A DNA stretch of 64,000 bases from Blautia sp900556555 (GTDB lineage Bacteria; Bacillota; Clostridia; Lachnospirales; Lachnospiraceae): assembly GCA_964250615.1 (NCBI GenBank), contig CAXUGM010000013.1. One strand, given 5' to 3'. Position numbers and translations under genes: made by a program. The stretch's first letter is position 1; every line of letters begins with the position of its first letter. This document shows positions 40,960 through 49,843 of this stretch, piece by piece. The notes beneath the pieces were generated by a model. The model had not been told where the DNA came from. It did no database searches and worked only from the letters and a program-made list of their open reading frames with translations.

Positions 40960-42108
40960 GTGTCAGAGATTGTGTTGAGAAATATATGCAAACAGTATGA
41001 AAACCAGCATTATGCAGTGAAAAATTTCAATCTTGATATACAGAATAAGGAATTTATTATTTTTGTAGGACCATCCGGATGCGGGAAGTCCACAACACTG
41101 CGGATGATTGCCGGTTTAGAAGAGATTAGTGACGGAGAATTGTGGATAGACGGGGAATTGTGCAATTATTATGAGCCAAAGGACAGGGGGCTTTCTATGG
41201 TTTTTCAGAATTATGCCCTGTATCCGAATATGACCGTGTATGGAAATCTGGCCTATTCCCTGAAGGTTAGGAAGGTTCCTAAAAAAGAAATAGACGAAAA
41301 GGTACATAAGGTAGCAAAAATCCTGGAAATCGAACATCTCCTGGATAGGAAACCAAATGCACTGTCAGGAGGACAGAAGCAGAGGGTTGCCATCGGAAGT
41401 GCCATTATCCGCAGACCTAAGGCGTTTCTTATGGATGAGCCGCTCTCGAATCTGGATGCAAAATTAAGGGCACAGATGCGTATTGAGCTGGCGAAATTAC
41501 ATCAGGAGCTGGACACGACGATCATTTATGTGACACATGACCAGACAGAGGCTATGACACTTGGAACCAGGATCGTAGTTATGAAAGATGGTATGGTGCA
41601 GCAGGTGGAAAGCCCGGCAAATATTTATAATCATCCTAAAAATCAGTTTGTAGCGGGATTTATCGGTTCCCCTTCCATGAATTTTTTTGATGCTTATGTG
41701 GAGAAAGAAGAAGGAAAAACAGTGCTGTATCTGGGAGGAACAGAATTAGGAAAAAAGATTTATCTGGATGATTCAAGAGGGAAGATTCTGCAAGAAAAGA
41801 TAAAGAAAAAAAGAGTGGTACTTGGTATCCGTCCAGAGGATATCTGGGAAGAAGAAGAGGCAGTACAGAGAGGATTTGCAGATGCAAGTGTAGATCTTAT
41901 TGAGACGGTTACAGCAAGAGAGATGCTGGGAGCAGAAGTGATCCTGTATTTTGATGCACAGAATAAAAGCCATTCTGTACGGTTAAAACCGGAGAATCAA
42001 ACCAGGGCAGGTGAAAAAATCCAGCTTTATTTTGACCCGGAAAAAATCCATATTTTTGACAAAGAAACCGGGGAAAATCTATTTTACGGAGAGGAAGTTT
42101 TGTCATGA
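40960..42108 (+). CDS. ugpC: ABC transporter ATP-binding protein, UgpC/MsmK-like
   Basis: A 382-residue cytoplasmic ATPase. Walker A is GPSGCGKST, the signature is LSGGQKQRVAIG, Walker B is AFLMDEPLSNLDA, and the H-loop is YVTHD. The C-terminal TOBE-type domain (about 240-380) is typical of carbohydrate and glycerol-phosphate CUT1 transporters and can also serve other CUT1 permeases. I place the start at a GTG (40960) because AAGGAGA (40947-40953) precedes it. An in-frame ATG 24 bases upstream would include that site. It overlaps the first permease by four bases (ATGA). Confidence 0.9.
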   Translation: MSEIVLRNICKQYENQHYAVKNFNLDIQNKEFIIFVGPSGCGKSTTLRMIAGLEEISDGELWIDGELCNYYEPKDRGLSMVFQNYALYPNMTVYGNLAYSLKVRKVPKKEIDEKVHKVAKILEIEHLLDRKPNALSGGQKQRVAIGSAIIRRPKAFLMDEPLSNLDAKLRAQMRIELAKLHQELDTTIIYVTHDQTEAMTLGTRIVVMKDGMVQQVESPANIYNHPKNQFVAGFIGSPSMNFFDAYVEKEEGKTVLYLGGTELGKKIYLDDSRGKILQEKIKKKRVVLGIRPEDIWEEEEAVQRGFADASVDLIETVTAREMLGAEVILYFDAQNKSHSVRLKPENQTRAGEKIQLYFDPEKIHIFDKETGENLFYGEEVLS

Positions 42109-42971
42109 ATGCAGGAAAGAAAAAGTGGAATATCATACCGTATTTTTATCTGATTCCAAGTATGCTGGTCTTTGCAATATTTCTGTTTTATCCATTTTTT
42201 AAGACGATTTATCTGAGTCTTTATAAAACAAATAAGATGGGACAGGCAAAATTATTTGTGGGACTGGGAAATTATCAGGAGCTTTTAAGCTCTGCATCTT
42301 TTAGGAACAGTTTGAAAGTAACCTTGATTTTTGTAGTGATTGTTGTGTTTGGCAGTATGATTTTGGGGCTGGTGGCAGCAGTGCTTTGTAATAAGGCATT
42401 TCCGGGAATCCGTTTCTTTAGTACCGCCTACGCACTGCCTATGGCTATTGCGTCCAGTTCGGCAGCCATGATTTTCCAGATTATGCTTCATCCTTCCGTT
42501 GGAATCGTGAACAAGCTTCTTGGACTTAATATTAACTGGCTCAATGATCCGAAGACCGCACTGTATTGTGTGGCAATTCTCACAGCATGGCTGAACAGTG
42601 GAATTAATTTTTTATATTTCTCCGCAGGGCTTGGAAATATTGATGAAACCATTTATGAGAGAGCTTCTGTGGATGGTGCCAGCGGTGTTCAACAGTTTTT
42701 TAGCCTGACCTTACCGGGGCTGTCCCCGATTATGTTTTACACGTTGGTGGTAAATATTATTCAGGCGTTCCAGTCCTTTGGGCAGATAAAAATCCTGACA
42801 GAGGGAGGGCCAAATGAAAGTACCAATGTAATTGTGTATTCTATTTACCGCGATGCATTTTTTAACTATCGGTTCGGGAGTGCGGCAGCTCAGTCTGTAA
42901 TCTTGTTTATTATTGTTATGTTCATCACCCTGGTGATGTTCCGCATAGAAAAGAAAGGAGTAACCTACTGA
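42105..42971 (+). CDS. ugpA: ABC transporter permease, UgpA-like
   Basis: A 288-residue membrane protein with six spans. It starts with NIIPYFYLIPSMLVFAIFLF and has the EAA loop YERASVDGASGVQQFFSLTL. It overlaps the ATPase stop by four bases and the next permease by one base (TGATG), so the operon is tightly coupled. With the UgpE-like permease, ATPase, UgpB-like binding protein and a glycerophosphodiesterase, it probably takes up glycerol-3-phosphate or glycerophosphodiesters. Assignment to Ugp rests on context more than on sequence. Confidence 0.8.
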   Translation: MNAGKKKWNIIPYFYLIPSMLVFAIFLFYPFFKTIYLSLYKTNKMGQAKLFVGLGNYQELLSSASFRNSLKVTLIFVVIVVFGSMILGLVAAVLCNKAFPGIRFFSTAYALPMAIASSSAAMIFQIMLHPSVGIVNKLLGLNINWLNDPKTALYCVAILTAWLNSGINFLYFSAGLGNIDETIYERASVDGASGVQQFFSLTLPGLSPIMFYTLVVNIIQAFQSFGQIKILTEGGPNESTNVIVYSIYRDAFFNYRFGSAAAQSVILFIIVMFITLVMFRIEKKGVTY

Positions 42972-43894
42972 TGTCTGATATGAACCATATGGCTCTTCAA
43001 GGGTTTCGGGAAAATACCATTACAAAAGAGCAGCTTCTGGCATTAAAGGAAGAGATGAACGCAAAGGCACTGGCAAAAAGAAGAACAAAAACAGGTGTCA
43101 GGCTTGTGATTAATATAGTGATGGCTTTTATAATTTTGCTTCCACTTCTGTATGCATTAAGCATTGCATTTATGCCTTCAGGAGAATTGTTTACCATGGA
43201 GCTGAATCTTTTACCGAAGAATCCGACTTTTAAGAATTTCAGAGATGCATTGGTGAATGTACCGCTTCTTCGTTTTATTTTCAATTCCTTCCTCATGGCA
43301 AGCTGTATTACACTGGGGCAGATCATTACCTGTTCTCTGGCAGCGTTTGCCTTTTCTTTCCTGGATTTTAAAGGAAAAGGCGTTTTGTTCGCAGTTGTTA
43401 TGGCAACCATGATGGTGCCAGGAGAAGCAACCATTATTTCCAATTATTTGACAGTAGGAAAGCTTGGAATGCTGGACACTTATCCTGTACTGATTGTTCC
43501 TTATCTTACATCAGCAATGGGAATCTTCTTATTCCGGCAGTTTTATATGACGTTTCCTAAATCCTTATATGAGTCTGCGAAGCTGGATGGATGTACAAAT
43601 CTGAAATTTATTGTGAGAATCTTGATTCCTCTGACAAAATCGGCGATTGGTGCGATGGGTGTTTATACGTTTATTAATGCATGGAATATGTATATGTGGC
43701 CATTGCTGGTAACTGGATCAGATAAGATGAGGACGGTTCAGATAGGTATCAGTATGCTGGACAGTGTGGATTCCCAGTCCATTACCCTGATGATTGCAGG
43801 AGTGGTTATGGTGATTATTCCATCCATTTCAATCTTTATACTGGGACAGAAACAGCTTATCCGTGGAATGTTCTCAGGGGCAGTAAAAGGATAA
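42971..43894 (+). CDS. ugpE: ABC transporter permease, UgpE-like
   Basis: A 307-residue membrane protein with a cytoplasmic start of about 45 residues and six spans beginning LVINIVMAFIILLPLLYALS. The EAA loop is YESAKLDGCTNLKFIVRILI. It ends IRGMFSGAVKG, as in UgpE-type permeases. The ATG at 42971 shares a base with the previous stop. The binding-protein gene follows after a 65-bp gap with its own ribosome site. Confidence 0.8.
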   Translation: MSDMNHMALQGFRENTITKEQLLALKEEMNAKALAKRRTKTGVRLVINIVMAFIILLPLLYALSIAFMPSGELFTMELNLLPKNPTFKNFRDALVNVPLLRFIFNSFLMASCITLGQIITCSLAAFAFSFLDFKGKGVLFAVVMATMMVPGEATIISNYLTVGKLGMLDTYPVLIVPYLTSAMGIFLFRQFYMTFPKSLYESAKLDGCTNLKFIVRILIPLTKSAIGAMGVYTFINAWNMYMWPLLVTGSDKMRTVQIGISMLDSVDSQSITLMIAGVVMVIIPSISIFILGQKQLIRGMFSGAVKG

Positions 43895-43959
43895 AATTCA
43901 GCCGGAAACGGCTTTTACAAATAGAAAATATATGAAAAATAACAGATTAGGAGAAAAAC

Positions 43960-45363
43960 ATGAAAAAAAGAGTAATGACAGTAATTTTAGCAGCATCCAT
44001 GATTATGAGTTCCCTTGCAGGATGCGGAGGTGGAAAGACACTGGAAGAACAGAATGCATCCCAGGACAATGCAAGTGCAGAAACAGAAACGGATTCTAAA
44101 GAATTTTCTATGGCGGATGCGAAAGAAGTAGACGGGACAGAAATTTCTTTCTGGCATTCCATGGGAGGAGTAAATGGCCAGGCCATCGATACTTTGGTTG
44201 AAAAATTCAATTCTGAAAATGAATATGGAATTACAGTAAATGCCCAGTATCAGGGAGAATATGATGATTCTCTGAATAAGCTGAAAAGTGCACAGATTGG
44301 AAATATGGGAGCAGATCTGGTTCAGGTATATGAAATCGGAAGCCGTTTCATGATTGAATCAGGCTGGATTATTCCCATGCAGGAAATGATAGATGCAGAT
44401 AAGTATGATATGTCATCCATTGAGCCAAACCTGGCAGCGTATTATACCATTGATGATCAGCTGTATTCCATGCCTTTTAACTCTTCCACACCGATTATGT
44501 ATTACAACAAAGATATGTTTGAAAAAGCAGGAATCACAGAAGTTCCTGACAGTCTGGAAGCTATTGAGAAGGTAGGAGACCAGCTTCTTAACAAAGGTGG
44601 TGCAGGAGAAGTCATTTCTCTTGGGATTTACGGATGGTTTTTTGAACAGTTCATGGGAAAACAGGGACTGGACTATGCAAACAATGGAAATGGACGTACA
44701 GAAGCTGCTACAGCAGTAGCATTTGATGAAAATGGTGGTGCTGCAAATATTCTCACAGCATGGAAATCTCTCTATGACAAAGGATATGCACCGAATGTAG
44801 GAAAAGGCGGGGATGCCGGTCTTGCAGATTTCTCAGCAGGAAAGTCTGCTATTACTCTCGGCTCAACAGCTTCCCTGAAACAGATTTTACAAGATGTAAA
44901 TGGTAAATTTGAAGTAGGCACCGCATATTTTCCAAAGGTTCAGTCCTCAGATGAAGGAGGAGTATCCATCGGAGGTGCATCCTTGTGGGCGTTGAATAAC
45001 GAAGATCCAAAGAAAGCACGAGCTACCTGGGAGTTTATTAAATTTCTGGTATCATCAGAATCTCAGGCATACTGGAATGCACAGACAGGATATTTCCCTG
45101 TAACAACAGATGCTCATGAAGAGCCGGTTTTCAAAGAAAATATTGAAAAGTATCCTCAGTTCCAGACAGCAATTGACCAGTTACATGATTCTTCACCTAA
45201 ATATGTAGGGGCATTATTAAGCGTATTCCCGGAAGCAAGAGCAACCGTAGAATCCCAGATAGAAAGTCTGTTAAACGGAGACCAGGATGTGGATGAGACA
45301 GTATCTAAGCTGGCAGAATCTATTAACAAATCTATTGAAGAATATAACCTTGTGAATGAGTAA
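43960..45363 (+). CDS. ugpB: Solute-binding lipoprotein, UgpB-like
   Basis: A 467-residue lipoprotein. The signal peptide ends in SLAGC, so Cys22 is expected to be lipidated. An acidic, low-complexity linker rich in E, D and S follows (about 28-50). The binding fold starts at EISFWHSMGG, as in family 1 binding proteins of the UgpB type, and includes YSMPFNSSTPIMYYNKDMFEK. Preference for glycerol-3-phosphate or glycerophosphocholine is inferred from the neighbouring GDPD gene and the UgpB-like start, not from binding residues. Confidence 0.87.
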   Translation: MKKRVMTVILAASMIMSSLAGCGGGKTLEEQNASQDNASAETETDSKEFSMADAKEVDGTEISFWHSMGGVNGQAIDTLVEKFNSENEYGITVNAQYQGEYDDSLNKLKSAQIGNMGADLVQVYEIGSRFMIESGWIIPMQEMIDADKYDMSSIEPNLAAYYTIDDQLYSMPFNSSTPIMYYNKDMFEKAGITEVPDSLEAIEKVGDQLLNKGGAGEVISLGIYGWFFEQFMGKQGLDYANNGNGRTEAATAVAFDENGGAANILTAWKSLYDKGYAPNVGKGGDAGLADFSAGKSAITLGSTASLKQILQDVNGKFEVGTAYFPKVQSSDEGGVSIGGASLWALNNEDPKKARATWEFIKFLVSSESQAYWNAQTGYFPVTTDAHEEPVFKENIEKYPQFQTAIDQLHDSSPKYVGALLSVFPEARATVESQIESLLNGDQDVDETVSKLAESINKSIEEYNLVNE

Positions 45364-45455
45364 GAAGAATCCTGCGGTGGTAAAGGTGCAGAGGATGCAG
45401 TATAATAGATAGAAATGAAAGTATGGCAATCTATCAAAAAGGAGGCAGAAATGCT

Positions 45456-46187
45456 ATGACGAAGATTTTTGCCCACAGAGGTGCAAGTGCCTATGCACCT
45501 GAGAACACTGTGGAAGCATTTGCCCTGGCTATGGAGCAGGGGGCAGACGGCATTGAACTGGATGTGCAGATGACCAAGGATGGCCAGGTAGTGGTGATTC
45601 ATGACGAAATCATTGACCGGGTCAGTGATGGAACAGGTGCAGTTCGTGATTACACTCTGGAAGAACTGAAGAAATTCCACTTTTCCAATCATATGGAAAA
45701 CTACGAAAACGCGGTAATTCCTACATTAAAAGAAGTGCTGGATTTGATAAAACCAAGCAATATGTTGCTGAATATCGAGTTAAAAACAGGAATTTACTGG
45801 TATTCAAATCTGGAAGAGAAAACCATGGAACTGGTAAAAGAAGCGGGAATGGAAGACAGGGTGATTTATTCTTCCTTTAATCACTACAGTATTAAAAAAA
45901 TCCTAGAGTTAGATTCACATGCGGAATGTGCATTTCTCTACAGTGACGTTATCTTAAATGTGGATAAGTATGCGAAAAATGCCGGAGTATGTGGATTGCA
46001 TCCAGCAGTATATCATTTGAAAATGGCAGAGTTTTTGAAAGAATACCAGGAAAGCGGACTGAAAGTCAGGGTATGGACAGTCAATAAAAAAGAAGATATG
46101 GAAAAGTTTATCAAAGCGGATTTAGAAGCAGTGATTACGAATTATCCAGACAAAGCCCTAGAAATACGGAAGTCTTTACAAAAGTAG
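45456..46187 (+). CDS. ugpQ: Glycerophosphodiester phosphodiesterase
   Basis: A 243-residue cytoplasmic enzyme that hydrolyses glycerophosphodiesters to glycerol-3-phosphate and an alcohol. The GDPD active site is FAHRGASAYAPENT at the N-terminus, then IELDVQMTKDGQVVVIHD (metal-binding Glu and Asp). I place the start at the ATG at 45456, after AAAAGGAGG. An upstream in-frame ATG at 45423 would place the site inside the gene. No signal peptide is seen, so it acts on imported substrate. It closes the Ugp-like operon. Confidence 0.88.
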   Translation: MTKIFAHRGASAYAPENTVEAFALAMEQGADGIELDVQMTKDGQVVVIHDEIIDRVSDGTGAVRDYTLEELKKFHFSNHMENYENAVIPTLKEVLDLIKPSNMLLNIELKTGIYWYSNLEEKTMELVKEAGMEDRVIYSSFNHYSIKKILELDSHAECAFLYSDVILNVDKYAKNAGVCGLHPAVYHLKMAEFLKEYQESGLKVRVWTVNKKEDMEKFIKADLEAVITNYPDKALEIRKSLQK

Positions 46188-46201
46188 TTTGGTTGAAATG
46201 T

Positions 46202-46259
46202 AAAACAGGCTGTGGCTAAAAGCTGTAAAATGTACAGTTTTTGTCACAGCCTGTTTTTT
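46202..46259. terminator. Bidirectional terminator between ugpQ and the MATE gene
   Basis: AAAACAGGCTGTG (46202-46214) pairs perfectly with CACAGCCTGTTTT (46245-46257), followed by T. It touches the stop codon of the convergent MATE gene. Confidence 0.88.
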
Positions 46260-47592
46260 AGTCTTCCTTTGGAAACTGGCGCATGGTTGTATAGTAGGCA
46301 GCAGCCAGAGGAATGCACGCACCAATCCATGCCAGTGGATTAGAAGCACAGGCACCTGCAAATCCAAGCCATCCGGTGAGCAGCAGTGCACCTACAGCCC
46401 GCATAATTAATTCCATTACACCGGCTACGGTAGGAAAGAGGCTTTTGCCAAGACCTTGCAGTGTGAAGCGGTAAATAAACAAGAGAGCCAGAACGGGATA
46501 CATGCATCCGTTGATAATCAGATAAGTTCTGGCAAGTTCTAGCACCGCTGTTTCCCCGGAACCCACAAACAAGCTGGTAAGCTGGCTTCCTGCAAGGATA
46601 TTTACAATTCCCATTAAGATACTAAAACTTCCGGACATCAAAATACACTGGAAAACACCTTTGCGGATTCTGTTGAATTTTCCTGAACCGTAATTTTGTG
46701 CGGCATAAGTTGCCATTGCTGTTCCGAAAGAATTCATAGGGAAGGTGGCAATGCTGTCGATTTTCTGAGCCGCTGTGTAAGCAGCTACAGAGACGGAGCC
46801 AAGCCCATTTAAGGCAAATTGCAGCATCAGAGAGCCAATGGCAATAATGGACATTTGAAATGCCATGGGGAGTGCAACCGCCAGGTGAGAAAAAATGATT
46901 TTAGGGTGAATGTGGAAATCTTCTTTCTTTACCCAAAGCAAAGGTACTTTTTTTATAATAAAGAAAATGCAGAGGACACCAGATAAAAGCTGTGCCAGTA
47001 TGGTGGCAAGTCCTGCTCCGGCAACGCCCATATGGAAGCTCAGGATAAAAACAAAGTCAAGGACAATATTGATCAGGCAGGCAAAAATCAGAAAGTACAA
47101 AGGTGTCTTACTGTCTCCCAAAGCTCTTACAACATTGGATAATAAATTAAAAAGTATGGTAGCAGGTATGCCCATAAAAACAATTACCAGATATTGATAA
47201 GCATCATCAAGGATTTCTTCTGGTGTCTGCAGCAGTTCCAGAAGAGGCCTGGCCAAAACAACTGCCAGAATGGTAAAAATAATTGCAGCGGCAATGCTGA
47301 TAAGGATACCTGCTGCAAAACTTTTCCGGACAGCATTTTTATTTCCAGAACCAAATTTCTGAGCCGTGATAATGGACAGTCCAGAAGTCAGGCCATTTAC
47401 AAATCCTATGATAAAAAAAGTAATACTTCCTGTACAGCCTACGGCGGCCAGAGCATTGACACCTATGGTACGGCCTACAATTAAGGTATCTGCCATGCTG
47501 TAAAACTGCTGGAAGATATTTCCGATAATCAGTGGCATGGCAAAGAAGAAAATAAGCTTTGCAGGATTCCCCTGAGTCATGGTCTTGGTCAT
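46258..47592 (-). CDS. MATE family exporter
   Basis: A 444-residue polytopic membrane protein. The start NPAKLIFFFAMPLIIGNIFQ matches the opening of the MATE protein at 15040 (NPVKLIIRFMIPMCLGNIFQ), and both are exactly 444 residues, so they are paralogues. It is divergent from an AraC-family regulator gene, which probably controls it. Substrate is unknown. A GGGGGAA site precedes the ATG. The stop codon lies in a strong bidirectional hairpin. Confidence 0.88.
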   Translation of the reverse strand: MTKTMTQGNPAKLIFFFAMPLIIGNIFQQFYSMADTLIVGRTIGVNALAAVGCTGSITFFIIGFVNGLTSGLSIITAQKFGSGNKNAVRKSFAAGILISIAAAIIFTILAVVLARPLLELLQTPEEILDDAYQYLVIVFMGIPATILFNLLSNVVRALGDSKTPLYFLIFACLINIVLDFVFILSFHMGVAGAGLATILAQLLSGVLCIFFIIKKVPLLWVKKEDFHIHPKIIFSHLAVALPMAFQMSIIAIGSLMLQFALNGLGSVSVAAYTAAQKIDSIATFPMNSFGTAMATYAAQNYGSGKFNRIRKGVFQCILMSGSFSILMGIVNILAGSQLTSLFVGSGETAVLELARTYLIINGCMYPVLALLFIYRFTLQGLGKSLFPTVAGVMELIMRAVGALLLTGWLGFAGACASNPLAWIGACIPLAAAYYTTMRQFPKED

Positions 47593-47731
47593 AATAAAAT
47601 TCCCCCTTCGAGTGATGTTATATGCTGATTGCTATTATAGGAAAACAGTGAGAAAGTAGAATGTAATTTCTTGTATTTTGGATGGAGTATGTTGTATAGT
47701 TAAATCAAGATATGAAAGGGGAGAAAACGGG

Positions 47732-48592
47732 ATGTGTGCAGAGGAGTATGAATTTACAGAGGGAGACTTAAATCCCAGATTTTTATTTACCTGTTTTGTG
47801 GAAAGAACAGAAGCGGAACAGAATTATCATGCACATGATTTTATAGAAATTGCTGTGATCTTAAAAGGAAACGGAAGATTTTATATCGATGGAGAAGAAT
47901 ATGATGTAGAACAGGGAAACATGATAATTCTGAATCCAGGTACGTATCATAGAAGTCTGTGCAGCAGTGACCAGGGAATAGCAGAATTTTATATGGCTTT
48001 TTCCGGTGTGGAATTTAAAAACTGCAAAGCAGGATGTATGCCCTTATTCCCCGGAGAAAAAATTGTTTCAAAAATGCCGGAAAAAATGAAACGTGATATT
48101 TTTAAACTTTGTACTTCCATGAAGAAAGAATGGGAGTCAGCGAATCCAGGCAGGTACTTTATGCTGAAGGCATATTTGATTCAGATAATATGCCTGATTG
48201 TCAGGGAGATTTTGGAGGAGAAAAAGGGAAAAGCAGGAGAAGGATGCGTATTTAAGTCCACAGGGAAAAAATATGTGGTTGAGCAGATTATGAAATACAT
48301 GGAAGAACATTACCCGGAAAAAATTTCTCTGGAACATATTGCAACTAATATGTATCTCAGTTCTTATTATATTTCAAAAATATTTAAAAGCGAAACAGGA
48401 GATACTCCGATTAATTACCTGATTAGCCTTCGTATGGAAAAAGCCAGGGAGATATTAGACAGAAATCCGGAAGAAACCGTTCAGAAGGTAGCTGCTGCGG
48501 TAGGATACGAAGATGCCTATCATTTCAGCAAGGCATTTAAGAAATATTATGGGATTTCACCGTTGTATTATAAGGGGAGGGCGAAGATATAA
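47732..48592 (+). CDS. AraC family transcriptional regulator
   Basis: A 286-residue regulator. The N-terminal part (about 25-130) is a cupin-like effector domain (HAHDFIEIAVILKGNGRFYIDGEEY is split here as HAHDFIEI and GRFYIDGEEYDVEQGNMI). The C-terminal 100 residues hold two helix-turn-helix motifs (SLEHIATNMYLSSYYISKIF; VQKVAAAVGYEDAYHFSKAF). I place the start at 47732 because AAGGGGAG lies eight bases before it. A longer frame to 47678 has no site. It is divergent from the MATE exporter, its likely target. Confidence 0.88.
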   Translation: MCAEEYEFTEGDLNPRFLFTCFVERTEAEQNYHAHDFIEIAVILKGNGRFYIDGEEYDVEQGNMIILNPGTYHRSLCSSDQGIAEFYMAFSGVEFKNCKAGCMPLFPGEKIVSKMPEKMKRDIFKLCTSMKKEWESANPGRYFMLKAYLIQIICLIVREILEEKKGKAGEGCVFKSTGKKYVVEQIMKYMEEHYPEKISLEHIATNMYLSSYYISKIFKSETGDTPINYLISLRMEKAREILDRNPEETVQKVAAAVGYEDAYHFSKAFKKYYGISPLYYKGRAKI

Positions 48593-48594
48593 GA

Positions 48595-48645
48595 AAACAG
48601 GCAGCTGTGCGTGTAAGAGAAAATTTATGCGGCAGCTGCCTGTTT
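48595..48645. terminator. Bidirectional hairpin between the AraC gene and the nuclease gene
   Basis: AAACAGGCAGCTG (48595-48607) pairs perfectly with CAGCTGCCTGTTT (48633-48645). It lies between two convergent genes. Confidence 0.85.
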
Positions 48646-48652
48646 GAAATTT

Positions 48653-49525
48653 TTATTTCCAATATTTATCTATAGAAGACTGAGCTTTTTCCTCTGACAG
48701 AGAAAACTTATCTATAATGCGTATTAAGGTTTCTTTCTTAGAAAGATTAAATTCCTTGCAGGTTTCTATGAGGGACTGAATACCCTTTTCTAAACCACGT
48801 TCAATACCACGTTCAATACCATCTTCTAAAATCATCTGTCCTAATTTGGTCATGGCAATCACCTCCCTGATTTCATTCATTTCCGCAGTGTTTAAAAGTT
48901 TGTTTGCAAAAGCATAAAGCACAGCCTGCATTTTCTGTATTTCATCATTTGTAAATAGACTTTCCCCATTTTGAATCAGTTTTAGACCTGATAAAATTCT
49001 ATTTTTAACAGGCATGTTTCCGCTCATCAAAGGACTGAATAAAAGAGGAATCACATCTTTTCTCCGTATTTTTTGTTCCTTCAACAGTTTTTTAAAGAGC
49101 CTGTCTGCATTTTTTCTCTTTAGTGAAATTACTTTTACCCGGTAAGTATTAATACCTTCGGTATATTCACTTAGGGTATTTTTGGATTTCCCAGAACAAA
49201 TGACACAGGTAACCACAGGCACTTGAAAGACCCGGCTGGTAGCTGCTTCGTATTCGCGGAAGCGCTTTAAGTCCTCTAAAGTTAAGGAATCGCTTTCAAA
49301 TTCAAAGTGATACCAGCATCCATTAGTGGTTTCATAGTTGAAATCCTGATATAAAGCCCTGGCTTCCAGATGAATGATTTCTGTTGGCATAACCTGCTTC
49401 AATTTTTCATGAATCCCAGCCCATTGGAGCATTTCTTCACCAAAAAATTGAGCGGCAGATTTCATAGCCTTATCTTCCAGATGGGTATAATCATCGGAAA
49501 GCATGTAGGTAGATGTTTTCGGCAT
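48653..49525 (-). CDS. Rpn-like PD-(D/E)XK nuclease-family protein
   Basis: A 290-residue protein that resembles Rpn/putative transposase-type proteins common in clostridia. The N-terminal half (about 40-130) has a nuclease-like core with acidic residues in WYHFEFESDSLTLEDLKRFREYE and the strand VPVVTCVICSG. The C-terminal third is helical with a short repeated run IERGIERGLEKGI (about 240-255) from a 12-base DNA repeat. I place the start at 49525 because AAGGAGG lies just before it; an ATG 18 bases upstream is behind that site. Function is unknown; recombination-promoting nuclease activity is known for some relatives. Confidence 0.7.
   Translation of the reverse strand: MPKTSTYMLSDDYTHLEDKAMKSAAQFFGEEMLQWAGIHEKLKQVMPTEIIHLEARALYQDFNYETTNGCWYHFEFESDSLTLEDLKRFREYEAATSRVFQVPVVTCVICSGKSKNTLSEYTEGINTYRVKVISLKRKNADRLFKKLLKEQKIRRKDVIPLLFSPLMSGNMPVKNRILSGLKLIQNGESLFTNDEIQKMQAVLYAFANKLLNTAEMNEIREVIAMTKLGQMILEDGIERGIERGLEKGIQSLIETCKEFNLSKKETLIRIIDKFSLSEEKAQSSIDKYWK
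48794..48817. repeat. 12-bp tandem repeat within the nuclease-family gene
   Basis: ACCACGTTCAAT is present twice in tandem (48794-48805, 48806-48817), with a partial third copy after it. It encodes the IERG repeat of the protein. The length is a multiple of three, so slippage would change repeat number without breaking the frame. Confidence 0.75.
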
Positions 49526-49843
49526 ATGCCTCCTTTCAGGCAATGCAGAACTAATCTATACAGCTATTATACACAATCAGTGACAGGTTTGCCTATGTTT
49601 TTTTATTTTTTAATAAGGATAAATGAGTTTGGAAAGTGTTTAAGAAAATAATGTTGAATTGATAAAAGATAAAAAAGAACTGTATGAGTAGAACTGATTT
49701 CTATCTGTCACTGTTTAAGGAAAGTATAGTACGAAATTTGAAGGAATACAATACATAAAATTAATTTTAGAAGTTATGCCTGACTTATGCAGACAGCCCC
49801 TTGCCATACATTCCCGGCAAGGGGCTGTTTCTGTCTCAAAATT
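49526..49843. other. 318-bp gap between the nuclease gene and the IIC-like gene
   Basis: No gene is visible. The minus-strand -10 hexamer TATAAT at 49566-49571 is the likely promoter of the nuclease gene. A 9-bp inverted pair, CAGTGACAG (49578-49586) and CTGTCACTG (49705-49713), lies on both sides of the middle. The terminator at 49793-49828 occupies the right part. Confidence 0.5.
49793..49828. terminator. Terminator of the IIC-like gene
   Basis: ACAGCCCCTTGCC (49793-49805) pairs perfectly with GGCAAGGGGCTGT (49816-49828), 13 bp with a 10-base loop. The T run is poor, but the stem is very stable. Confidence 0.75.

Noticed and set aside
49578..49713. 9-bp inverted pair CAGTGACAG / CTGTCACTG as an operator or element ends
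   Set aside because: Short arms about 120 bp apart with no further matching sequence; this can occur by chance.
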